Source: CAVUPF01 sp963743285
GTDB taxonomy: Bacteria > Actinomycetota > Thermoleophilia > Solirubrobacterales > 70-9
DNA: 64,000 bases
Direction: 5' to 3'
Assembly: GCA_963743285.1 (NCBI GenBank)
Contig: CAVUPF010000002.1
Coordinates: forward strand, 310,001-374,000
A program made the position numbers and the translations under genes. Below, one piece after another: positions 10,301-17,311 of this stretch. The notes under the pieces were generated by a model. That model made no database searches. It was not told the DNA's origin and saw nothing but the letters and a program-made list of their open reading frames with translations. Each line of letters begins with the position of its first letter. The stretch's first letter is position 1.

Positions 10301-10356
10301 GGTCCAGGCGCCATCGACGAGCCGCTCATCACACCACGCGGAGGTCAACGCGATGA
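4315..10356 (+). CDS. surface protein A1: NHL propellers, fibronectin-like modules, C-terminal TolB/WD40-like domain
   Basis: Very large secreted protein; the true N-terminus lies in the shifted frame upstream (from 3900), and reading in this frame is meaningful only after about 4362. Order by residue of this frame: NHL-type repeats with GDIYVGDAGDHRVSKF (about 15-270); a fibronectin-III-like module ending TYHYR-type (275-375); a second NHL block (385-860) with an inserted beta-rich stretch and a repeat of TGEFLLMFGK; four more fibronectin-like modules, each with 'FEY/FRYG..TNYGHTT' and 'YHYRL/YHFRL' (860-1260); a C-terminal domain of about 700 residues opening CPNEFLRQE then LPDCRAYELVSPGNAG, with TolB/WD40-like strands; a His/Lys/Arg tail (last 35 residues). 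Its paralogue is the gene at 46626. Its stop overlaps the start of B1 by 4 bases. Confidence 0.85.
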   Translation: MTSTSPTPQTIALRSSSPTGEFLLMFGKDVNATTNGNVCTSTETCKAGTSTSLPGGFETPSFVAVDGSAGPSAGDIYVGDAGDHRVSKFSSSGVLVTAWGTGGQRSFPTLSGLALNPTGQLFVRTDTAISEFAQDGTEQHSCEPFHSSPNGIAVDSTSAFYQLTAENKVEQLTAECESAGQLDSTPNATGIIVDSASNFGDLDGIYVDQGGTLINHFAGGCSQHSCEPVDSFGTGHLSAARGIAITDSGTVYVANTGAKAIAVFPDLTRPELGLTARSAATPSSITFSGTVEPDAANGGGEITECQFEYVDQTEFESHAFVGAATVPCSPSHFSTPTEVSANVTGLTPKVPYHYRLFASNSQLASHSEEETFTSPTHVFTTTFGAADSTPADPYPLESPGGVAADPITGDLYVTNDGSVPQQTVSVHASGGSFNLAFGGESTEAMGTGTLTAGSTEITELSTTTGDFIDGEGITGPGIQPETTISEDYRPGIVTLSKPATASHLDVTLSGSIPYNASHEIVQNILRTLNSIGENVTVRQGPTGAHEQFLHPYLLIFTGPLNRFGLEQITANGSGLTGASPTVAVATISSAGDGSDVEKFTPTGEFLLMFGKEVNKHGTTEAERDVCTSAEECQPGEKGSSPGAFERPTLVAVDPSSGPSAGDVYVGDSGEYVGDTGKYTISKFSPSGQLITSWGSQGLLTGMEVDDNGNLWVGVYPFSVLEYNQAGGLVETYSPGFSTGFTVAPSGDAFYAKEPSGTWLPFAVTAGAPPLGNIPGGGSALTVAPDGFPYDISGEEISEFEPSGKPFGAPFGLGSLAGPSAVAVNEDSNAYVANSAAGDVSVFESVAPGVTTGSVEHEDHTKVTVTGEVNPLGHGEITECSFEYVTAAHLKVEGYAGAATVPCSAINVKIPTYVTAELTGLTAEVEYHYRIDAGNANGKVPGVDHTFMLKAVFGVETAAATEVKRRSAQLNGSLNPDGIETHYRFEYVEAAKYHSGAPNPYSEGASVEAANPVSGTQQNVSQTVSALQPQTTYHYRLVAENEDGTTYGQDETVTTLSSVLSVTTDPATAVQPESAVLHGTFTGDPEGGDTQCYFRYGTDTNYGHTTSQPPGVDQGNASGLHEVEAEVSGLSPRHTYHFSLVCQGAIGITAGADQQFETPEAPTIDGLTSANLTRTSATLKGAVNPQEYETVCRFEYGTSTNYGHTTPCPHAPGLEEGQIGSGSTDVPLEVHLEDLQVGFVYHFRLVASNKWGTAVTEDQTFTFYPSHCPNEFLRQETNSSFLPDCRAYELVSPGNAGSVILGPGGVPSSSYAQNPTRFAYFGVLGEIPGGESPNYNGDVYFATRTPSGWVTHYVGLLGDEHPAELRNYLASDTLEQTIDYVRSESEQLPEDGPYAWDDEGHPLGQWPSGIRSVPNGESTKGMFQPSPDFSHLAFSSSNVVFPTEHGEGQTTGIGSAYDYDTKTESTELISVLPGGGSIPQAPGYSPGPETRNKNIIFPSTERAVTARNLGASNGQSVSTDGSHILMGTPGKQEFFNGWVPGYPCTGIFGSCETGPGLLQLYMRVADTVTYCVSCKADGEPAEVEYIGMTPDGSTVYFMSEEQLTPEDHDTSVDLYRWSAKKAERGEPAITLVSKGNQNSGLGNSDSCQAEGNWTPKCGVMAVRSGSDGDTNEEAQYTGSDNFLAENGDIYFYSPEQLDGSKGITGAMNLYDYIAADETLKYVATFHPSEECAYQFFSLSVNCANNPIARIQVTPNDSRVAFITPDQVTSYNPTDPDGYCSIFYFSTDKTGGIPVYRNCEEMYTYEASTGKIVCVSCNPSGAPPTHDVSASTQGLFMANDGRTFFSTVESLVQTDTNEVEDVYEYVEGRPQLITTGTDAADQTGEAEGATGIQGGLAGVSANGVNAYFATRDTLVPQDHNGQYIKFYDARIDGGFPINKPPLPCESADECHGSGSSAPTLPHSGTVANQGSGGNARPESHPAPHKHKARKHKKRKRSGSRRHRRAAHHTTRRSTR

Positions 10357-13286
10357 GTTCACTGGACCGCCGGATCCGCTCGCTCATCCCACGATCCGAG
10401 GGAGCCGCGGTGCGCCCTGCAAGCCCGAGCGAGCATGCACGAAACTCTGATTCACTTGCGCGGCGAGCCAGAGGCTCAGGAGTTAGGTGCTTGTCCGGCT
10501 TCAGCGCAGTAATCTGCGTGGCTGTCGCAATGGGGCTGGTGGCCGCGGCGGCGCATGCCGAGGCGCCCATCAACTCGTTCACCATTACGCCATCTGTCAC
10601 AACAGCTGGCGGTCATCCTGACATCACAACGCTATTCACACTCGGTAATCGCGAAACGCTGCACATTACGGGGCCGAACTGTCGCTGCCAGAATGCCAAG
10701 GACCTCTCTATCAATGCGCCCGCCGGTGTTATCGCAGACCCGCATGCCACCCCCCAGTGCGATGCGCAGGAATTCGCCTTCAATCGCTGTCCGAGCGACA
10801 CCCAAATCGGACTCGCTCGCGTCGGCTTCGGTACGAGCACACCGCAGGGAGGTGGCAGCTACCTTGGCGAACAGCCCCTCCCGCTCTACAACTTGGTTCC
10901 CCACGTCGGCCAGGCTGGTTTGGCCGGATTCAATATTCCCCACGTTTATGTGAGCGTGTTTATTGAAGTCAGCTCGAGAACCGAGAGTGACTATGGGCTC
11001 AAGCTGAGCATCTCTGGCATTCCGCAAACCGCTCCCCTTGCCTTCAGCGAAACAACCTTCTGGGGTGTGCCCGCTGCTTCCAGTCATGATGAACAGCGCT
11101 TTTCACCGCCGGGCTGTGACCCGCAGGAAGTACAAAACACGTCTATCAGTTGTGTTCTGGGGCCCCATCCCTCCGACAGCCCAGCCCTACCGTTCAATGA
11201 CAATCCGACCACTTGTGGAGTTCCGCTCTTCGCCACTCTTACGGTTCTTGCCTACGATCACGGCATCTCGGAAGCACAAACGCCCTACCCCAGTACCACC
11301 GGCTGCGATCAGCTCACTTTCAACCCCAGCCTCTTTGCCCAGCCGACCACCACCACTACCGACACTCCATCTGGACTTGCCGTAAACCTCGAAATTCCGC
11401 AGGTTCAGAGTCCCACCGCTCCTTCACCCTCCGAGATTAAGGAAACAAGCGTAACCCTGCCTGAAGGCTTCACGATCAACCCCAACGCGGCCGATGGCAA
11501 GACCACCTGCACTGACGCCGAAGCTCGTTTCGGCACCGAGGAAGAAGCCCAGTGTCCAGAATCGTCGAAGGTGGGCAGTCTCACAATTGTCAGTTCCGCC
11601 CTTCCTGGGCCCCTCCCTGGTTACGTCTACCTCGGTCAGCCGCAACCCGGTAACCGCTACCGCATCTTCCTAGTCGCTAACGGCTTCGAATTTCACCTCA
11701 AGCTCGCTGGCGTGGTTACACCCAATCCTCTCACGGGTCAGGTAACCGCCACCTTTGTCAATCTTCCACAGACGCCCTTTACCGACCTCAACATGCACTT
11801 CTTCGGTTCCGAACGCGGTCTCCTTGCTACACCTACTCACTGTGGCACCTATGCTGTGACCAGTAAATTTGCGCCTTGGGATGCCTTTCTCCCCGTACAG
11901 ACCTCGGTCCAATACTTTGCGCTGGACTCAACCCCGGCGGAAGCCGGGGCCGCCGGGGAAGCTGAAGCATGTCCCGCGACAACCTCAAGCCGCTCCTTTC
12001 ATCCCACCTTCCAGGCAGCTTCGCTGAACAACGCCCCCGGCGCACACACGCCTATATTCCTCGACCTCACCAGGCCCGATGGTGACCAGAACCTCGCCTC
12101 TCTTACCGCTAGCACGCCACCGGGCCTGCTCGCCACTCTCGCTGGTGTTCCCTACTGCTCCGATCGCGCTCTTCAACAGGCCGCCGAAGCCGGCTACACC
12201 GGCCGCGACGAGCAGACCACTCCTAGTTGCCCTGCGGCTTCCAAGATCGGTACCGCGACAGTCGGCGCCGGCGCCGGCGATCACCCCGTCTATGTCTCCG
12301 GCGAGGTTTACCTGGCCGGGCCCTACCGGGGAGCTCCGCTTTCCCTTGCCGTGATCACCCCGGCTGTCTCCGGGCCTTATGACCTCGGCAACGCCGTCGT
12401 CCGCGCTGCCCTCCGCGTCAATCCCGAAACCGCCCAGATCACTGCGATCTCAGATGCACTGCCCCAGATCCTCGAAGGCGTGCCTCTCCGACTGCGCTCA
12501 ATCCTCCTCGAACTCAACCGTCCTAACTTCACCCTCAACCCCACCAACTGCGATCCCTTCTCGATTAATGCCAGTATCGGTGGAACCGAAGGAGCCCAAG
12601 CCGAACGCTCTTCCTACTTCCAGGTGGCCGATTGCGCCAAGCTTCCCTTTGCCCCGAAGCTCAGTTTGCGGGTTACAGGCGCCACCAAGCGTATCGGCAA
12701 CCCCGCCCTTACCGCGACCCTCACCGCCAAGCCGGGAGAAGCGAACATCGCCAGCACCGCCGTAACCCTCCCGCCTACCGAGTTCCTCGACAACGCTCAT
12801 GTCAACAGTCCCTGCACTCGAGCGCAGTTCTCTGCCAATCAATGCCCGCAGGGCTCGATGATCGGCTTCGCGAAAGCCGAAACGCCGTTGCTCGAAAAGC
12901 CGCTTGAAGGCCCTGTCTACCTCCGCTCGGCTCCCGAAAACAAGAACGGCCTGCCCGATATTGTCGCGGCTCTCAACGGTCAGATCGACATCGATCTCGT
13001 CGGCAAGATAGACACTGTCCACAAGAGCCTTCGCACCAGCTTCGAAACAGTCCCCGATGCCCCTGTCTCAAAGTTCACTCTCAGTCTGGACGGCGGTGGC
13101 AAGGGGCTCATCGAAAACTCGGCCAACCTCTGTGCTTCCACCCAGCATGTGAGCGTGGCGATCAACGGACAAAACGGCCGCACGGCTAATTACAGCCCGG
13201 CCCTCCAGACCCCGTGCGTAAAGAAGCACAAGCGCAAGGGCCACAGGGCTCAAAGGGCCCACCAGGTCAGGAGGGCTGACGGATGA
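10353..13286 (+). CDS. surface protein B1: 'GGHPD' secreted protein with two related modules and basic tail
   Basis: 977 residues. Signal peptide at about 45-70 (FSAVICVAVAMGLVAAAAHA) after a long basic N-region; the start is fixed by the ATGA overlap with A1. The mature part begins with TTAGGHPDI and a Cys-containing beta-rich region (to about 330). Module 1 (about 350-540) carries VTLPEGFTINPNAADG, CPESSKVGSL, GYVYLGQPQPGNRYRIFL and FVNLPQTPF. Module 2 (about 560-740) repeats the theme: PPGLLATLAGVPYC, CPAASKIGTATVG, VYLAGPYRGAPLSLAVITPA, ending NFTLNPTNCDPF. A third beta-rich part and a polybasic tail (KKHKRKGHRAQRAH) follow. I recognise no named domain. Paralogue: 50384. Probably partners A1, its co-translated neighbour. 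Confidence 0.85.
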   Translation: MSSLDRRIRSLIPRSEGAAVRPASPSEHARNSDSLARRARGSGVRCLSGFSAVICVAVAMGLVAAAAHAEAPINSFTITPSVTTAGGHPDITTLFTLGNRETLHITGPNCRCQNAKDLSINAPAGVIADPHATPQCDAQEFAFNRCPSDTQIGLARVGFGTSTPQGGGSYLGEQPLPLYNLVPHVGQAGLAGFNIPHVYVSVFIEVSSRTESDYGLKLSISGIPQTAPLAFSETTFWGVPAASSHDEQRFSPPGCDPQEVQNTSISCVLGPHPSDSPALPFNDNPTTCGVPLFATLTVLAYDHGISEAQTPYPSTTGCDQLTFNPSLFAQPTTTTTDTPSGLAVNLEIPQVQSPTAPSPSEIKETSVTLPEGFTINPNAADGKTTCTDAEARFGTEEEAQCPESSKVGSLTIVSSALPGPLPGYVYLGQPQPGNRYRIFLVANGFEFHLKLAGVVTPNPLTGQVTATFVNLPQTPFTDLNMHFFGSERGLLATPTHCGTYAVTSKFAPWDAFLPVQTSVQYFALDSTPAEAGAAGEAEACPATTSSRSFHPTFQAASLNNAPGAHTPIFLDLTRPDGDQNLASLTASTPPGLLATLAGVPYCSDRALQQAAEAGYTGRDEQTTPSCPAASKIGTATVGAGAGDHPVYVSGEVYLAGPYRGAPLSLAVITPAVSGPYDLGNAVVRAALRVNPETAQITAISDALPQILEGVPLRLRSILLELNRPNFTLNPTNCDPFSINASIGGTEGAQAERSSYFQVADCAKLPFAPKLSLRVTGATKRIGNPALTATLTAKPGEANIASTAVTLPPTEFLDNAHVNSPCTRAQFSANQCPQGSMIGFAKAETPLLEKPLEGPVYLRSAPENKNGLPDIVAALNGQIDIDLVGKIDTVHKSLRTSFETVPDAPVSKFTLSLDGGGKGLIENSANLCASTQHVSVAINGQNGRTANYSPALQTPCVKKHKRKGHRAQRAHQVRRADG

Positions 13287-16200
13287 TCAGCCTCACTCTC
13301 AAGAGGATTGGCCTTGGCGCCCGCCGAGTCACCTCCCGCTGGCCCATGCGCATCTTGCGGATCGCTCTCCTCGGCGGCTGCTACGCTGCGCTATCTGCGC
13401 TCGTAGTTCCCGTTGCTCCGGCCTCCGCCGCGACCATCTACGTACTCCAACCAGGTTCGGCGTTCCCCTTCAACCCGCCCGGCGGCTTCGGGGAATTATG
13501 GGGCGTGGCCGAGGATCAGAGTTCCCACCTGGTCTACGTTAGTGACCGCGGAGACGCGAAGATCGACAAATTCAGCACGGTCGGCAACCCCCTCGCATTC
13601 TCCGCCCTCGGGTCCCCCCAAATCTCGGTCCCCGACGACCCCGCGCTCTATCACCTAGCGGTGGACAACTCCGGAGGCCCCTCGACAGGAGACATCTACG
13701 TTGCCGACCTCGCCAACCATCGAGTCGACAAGTATGACCCCAGCGGTGAACCCGACCCTGCGACGCCATTCATCGGCGCAGAAATACTGGAAACTCCCAC
13801 CGGTGTCGCCGTCGACAGCTCAGGTGACGTCTTCGTCACCAACTCAAAGTCTGACGGAGCGGTTTACGAGTTCAGTCCCTCTGGCGGCCTCTTAAACACC
13901 ATCGGTTCTGGAGACGGCCTGAACGGGCCAGAAGGCGTCGCAGTTGCTCCTTCCGGCGCCATCTACGTAGCTGCAACCAATGGTACGTTCGAGTTCAACC
14001 AGTCTGGCGCCTGCCTCAACAATTGCGGTCCCATCGAGTCCACCCGTGACAACGCCGTCAGCGTCGACAAAGCTGGCGATGTCTTTATTGCTGACAACAC
14101 CAAAAAAGCGATTGACGAGTACTCCGCCTCCGGCGAACTACTGGAAACTTTCGCCTCCGGAGGAGGCGGGGTAGGGGCAGAACCTGGCGGGATCGTCGTC
14201 GACAACGAAACTGCCGATGTCTACGCGGTAAGCTCAATCAATGACACGGTCCAAGTCTACGCACCCGTTGTAGTACCGACTGCGACCACCGGGTCGGCGA
14301 TGCACGCAGGCCGCACCTCAGTGACGTTAACTGGCGAAGTCAACCCCGTGGGTGGCGGTGAAGTCACCGAATGCAATTTCGAATATGGCAAGACCGAAGC
14401 ATACGGCCACAAGATCCCCTGCTCCCCGTCGACCCCATATTCAGGTTCCGGCCCCACGGAGGTAAGTGCTGAACTTACAGAACTCGATCCAGCCTCCGTC
14501 TACCATTACCGCCTCGTCGCAGGGAACGAAAAGGGAGCCGGCAAAGGGCACGACCAATCTGTTGAAACACTCCCGGCGGTCACCGGACTGCTCACACAGC
14601 CAGCATCTAACATTTCGATCACTGGCGCGTCACTCAACGGCACCTTCACCGGTAATGCGGAAGATACTCACTACTATTTCGAATGGGGAACTACCGAAGC
14701 GTACGGGAATGTAACCGAACTGCCACCCGGTACGGATGCCGGGTCTCCCTCTGGGGAAGCTAACGTTAGTGCCGACCTCAGCGGCCTCAGTCCGGCGACT
14801 GAGTATGACTACCGCATTGTGGCGTCGAACCTGGTCGGTTCCACCGTCGGCCAGAATCAAAAATTTGAAACACACCCTCTCCCGCCCGTAATCAGCGGCG
14901 AGGTTAGCACTGAAGTCCATTCCGATACGGCGATCGTTCATGCTCAGATCAACCCTGGCGGGGGTCCTACGACCTACCGGGTTGAATACGTCGACGACGC
15001 GACCTTCAAGGAAAGCGGCTTCGAACACGCCACCAAGGCTCCAATTCCAGATGCCGAAATAGGCACGGGGTTCTCGGCACTCAACGCTACCGTCACGCTC
15101 CGCGGACTCAGTGCTACGACGACCTATCACTGGCGATTCGCCGCGACAAATCTCACTACTACAACTTTCGGCGCCGAACAGACCTTCAATACCTTTTCCT
15201 ACATCCCGATTATCGAAGACTCCTGCCCCAACGCCCACGTTCGCCAACAGACCGGTGCGGCCTATCTTCTCGACTGCCGTGCCTATGAGCTCGTCTCCGC
15301 TGGCAACGCCGGCGGCTATGACGTCGAGTCCAACCTTGTTGCTGGCCAGACTCCCTTTTCCGGCTTCCCGTATGCCGAGAGCCCGCCCCGCGTCCTCTAC
15401 GGTGTCAACGACGGCGGCATCCCTGGCACCAACCACCCGACCAACAAGGGGATCGATCCGTATGTTGCTACCCGCGGGGAAAAGGGCTGGACAACCGAAT
15501 ATATCGGCGTTCCGGCGGATAACCCCTTCTCGATTGCACCTTTTTCCTCGACCCCGTCGGGTGCCGACGCGACGCTCGATACCTTCGCATTTGGCGAACC
15601 GGGTGGCTGCTCGCCCTGCTTTGAAGGGGGCTATACGTCCATTCCCCTCCGCGTCCCAGGCTCTCCCGAACTCATTCGGGGAATGATCGGGTCCGAAGAA
15701 CCGGGGCCCGAAGCTCAGCCGGACGGTCTTGTCCGCGTGCCCGTTTCGGCCGACGGCGATCACTTAATCTTTGGCTCAACCTCCGAGTTCGCTCCGGGTG
15801 GTAACGACAGCACCGGCGATGTCTCGATTTACGACCGTAACCTGGCCACCGGCGAAACTCATGTTGTCTCCGATAACCCGAATGGCGAACCGCTTCCTTG
15901 CCTCAAGGGAACCGGGAAATGCGATACCGCAAACAAAGACTCCAATGGGATCGCCGAGCTCGACGTCTCTTCCGATGGTTCCCACGTCCTCCTCGGCCAG
16001 AAGGTCTCCGAAGAGAAAGGCACCATTTATTGGCGGCTTTTCATGGACATAAACGACGCCGAAAGGACGATCGAACTCACCCCCGGTGCGACCGACGGTG
16101 TCATCTATCACGGCATGTCATCAGACGGCTCCGACGTGTTCTTTACCACCAATGACGCCCTCACGACGGCTGGCAATCAGGACACTGATACAAGCGCCGA

Positions 16201-17311
16201 TCTCTACGAGGCAGAAGTCTCCGAAACCGGGGCCACTCTCACCCGTATCTCCACCGGCGCCGAAGGCACAGGCAACACAAACGCCTGCGAACCGGTGGCC
16301 AACGCCAACGGTAAACATTGGAACTCCTCTGAAGTGACTCCAAATTGCTCGGTACTGGCGATCGGTGGCAATGGTGGGGTTGTCTCAGAAGCTGGCTCGG
16401 TCTTCTTCCTCTCCCCCGAGCAGCTTGAAGCGGGAAGGGGCGTGCAAAACCAGCCCAACCTCTACCTTGGTGCCCCCGGCCAGTCCCCTCGCTTCGTCGC
16501 CACCCTCAGCCCCAACGACCAGTTGGTCATCGATTCCCTCAAGGAACCTGAAACCCTCCGAACCGCTGACTTTCAGGCCACCCCTTCCGGACGTTTCGCG
16601 GCCATATCGACGATCGTGCCGCTGACTGGCTACGCAAACAGTGGCCACTCTGAGATCTTCCGCTACGACTCGAGCGAAAACCAGATCACCTGTGTCTCCT
16701 GCGACCCGACCAACGCTGAAGCTGCCGGTGACGCCTCCCTCGCCGCGGACGGCCTCAGCCTCACAGAAGCAGGACGGATCTTCTTCAACTCAACCGACGC
16801 CCTCGCACCGCACGATCTAGACAACGTTCAAGACGTCTACGAGTGGGAGCCTCAGGGAACCGGGAATTGCGGACCCGAAAGCCCGAATTTCAGCTCGGCC
16901 TTCGCCTCATGCACCGGCCTTATTTCCACCGGCACCAGCCCCTTCGCCTCCGGTCTCCTCTCCGCCTCTGCCAACGGCACCGACGTCTACTTCTTTACTC
17001 GCGACACCCTTGTCCCCCAGGACAAAAATGGCGAGCTGGTGAAGATCTACGATGCTCGGTCTGGTGGCGGATTCCCCTACATGGAACCTCCGACCCTCTG
17101 TAAGGCTTCCGACGAGTGCCATGGGGCCGGTACTCCTGCGCCGCCAGCTCCTCAAATCGGCAGTACCGCAACTCCCGGCCAGGGAAATGAAGAAGTTAAA
17201 TCCTCCACTCAGTCCGTGTGTAAGCGCGGCTTCGTCAACAAGCATGCCCACTGTGTTCCCAAGCCCAGGCACCCTCGCAAGCCCAAGACCCATCGTCGAG
17301 GTAAGAAGTGA
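13283..17311 (+). CDS. surface protein A2: NHL propeller, fibronectin-like modules, 'DCRAYE' C-terminal domain
   Basis: 1342 residues. Signal peptide around residues 22-49 (ALLGGCYAALSALVVPVAP, cleaved after SAA). NHL-type repeats to about 330 (GDIYVADLANHRVDKYDPSG, GDVFIADNTKKAIDEY); three to four fibronectin-like modules (335-640: 'ATTGSAMHAGRTSVTLTGEV', 'VYHYRLVAGNEKGAG'); from 647 the C-terminal domain CPNAHVRQQTG...LLDCRAYELVSAGNAGG, with CSPCFEGGYTSIP and late CVSCDPT motifs. It ends CKRGFVNKHAHCVPKP and a basic tail. Start ATG overlaps B1's stop by 4 bases; its stop overlaps the GTG of B2 (GTGA). Paralogue: 53521, which has an additional propeller inserted in the C-terminal domain. Confidence 0.88.
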   Translation: MISLTLKRIGLGARRVTSRWPMRILRIALLGGCYAALSALVVPVAPASAATIYVLQPGSAFPFNPPGGFGELWGVAEDQSSHLVYVSDRGDAKIDKFSTVGNPLAFSALGSPQISVPDDPALYHLAVDNSGGPSTGDIYVADLANHRVDKYDPSGEPDPATPFIGAEILETPTGVAVDSSGDVFVTNSKSDGAVYEFSPSGGLLNTIGSGDGLNGPEGVAVAPSGAIYVAATNGTFEFNQSGACLNNCGPIESTRDNAVSVDKAGDVFIADNTKKAIDEYSASGELLETFASGGGGVGAEPGGIVVDNETADVYAVSSINDTVQVYAPVVVPTATTGSAMHAGRTSVTLTGEVNPVGGGEVTECNFEYGKTEAYGHKIPCSPSTPYSGSGPTEVSAELTELDPASVYHYRLVAGNEKGAGKGHDQSVETLPAVTGLLTQPASNISITGASLNGTFTGNAEDTHYYFEWGTTEAYGNVTELPPGTDAGSPSGEANVSADLSGLSPATEYDYRIVASNLVGSTVGQNQKFETHPLPPVISGEVSTEVHSDTAIVHAQINPGGGPTTYRVEYVDDATFKESGFEHATKAPIPDAEIGTGFSALNATVTLRGLSATTTYHWRFAATNLTTTTFGAEQTFNTFSYIPIIEDSCPNAHVRQQTGAAYLLDCRAYELVSAGNAGGYDVESNLVAGQTPFSGFPYAESPPRVLYGVNDGGIPGTNHPTNKGIDPYVATRGEKGWTTEYIGVPADNPFSIAPFSSTPSGADATLDTFAFGEPGGCSPCFEGGYTSIPLRVPGSPELIRGMIGSEEPGPEAQPDGLVRVPVSADGDHLIFGSTSEFAPGGNDSTGDVSIYDRNLATGETHVVSDNPNGEPLPCLKGTGKCDTANKDSNGIAELDVSSDGSHVLLGQKVSEEKGTIYWRLFMDINDAERTIELTPGATDGVIYHGMSSDGSDVFFTTNDALTTAGNQDTDTSADLYEAEVSETGATLTRISTGAEGTGNTNACEPVANANGKHWNSSEVTPNCSVLAIGGNGGVVSEAGSVFFLSPEQLEAGRGVQNQPNLYLGAPGQSPRFVATLSPNDQLVIDSLKEPETLRTADFQATPSGRFAAISTIVPLTGYANSGHSEIFRYDSSENQITCVSCDPTNAEAAGDASLAADGLSLTEAGRIFFNSTDALAPHDLDNVQDVYEWEPQGTGNCGPESPNFSSAFASCTGLISTGTSPFASGLLSASANGTDVYFFTRDTLVPQDKNGELVKIYDARSGGGFPYMEPPTLCKASDECHGAGTPAPPAPQIGSTATPGQGNEEVKSSTQSVCKRGFVNKHAHCVPKPRHPRKPKTHRRGKK

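Noticed and set aside
14630..15763. 377-codon minus-strand frame opposite A2
   Set aside because: Mirror frame of a well-supported gene; no motifs of its own.
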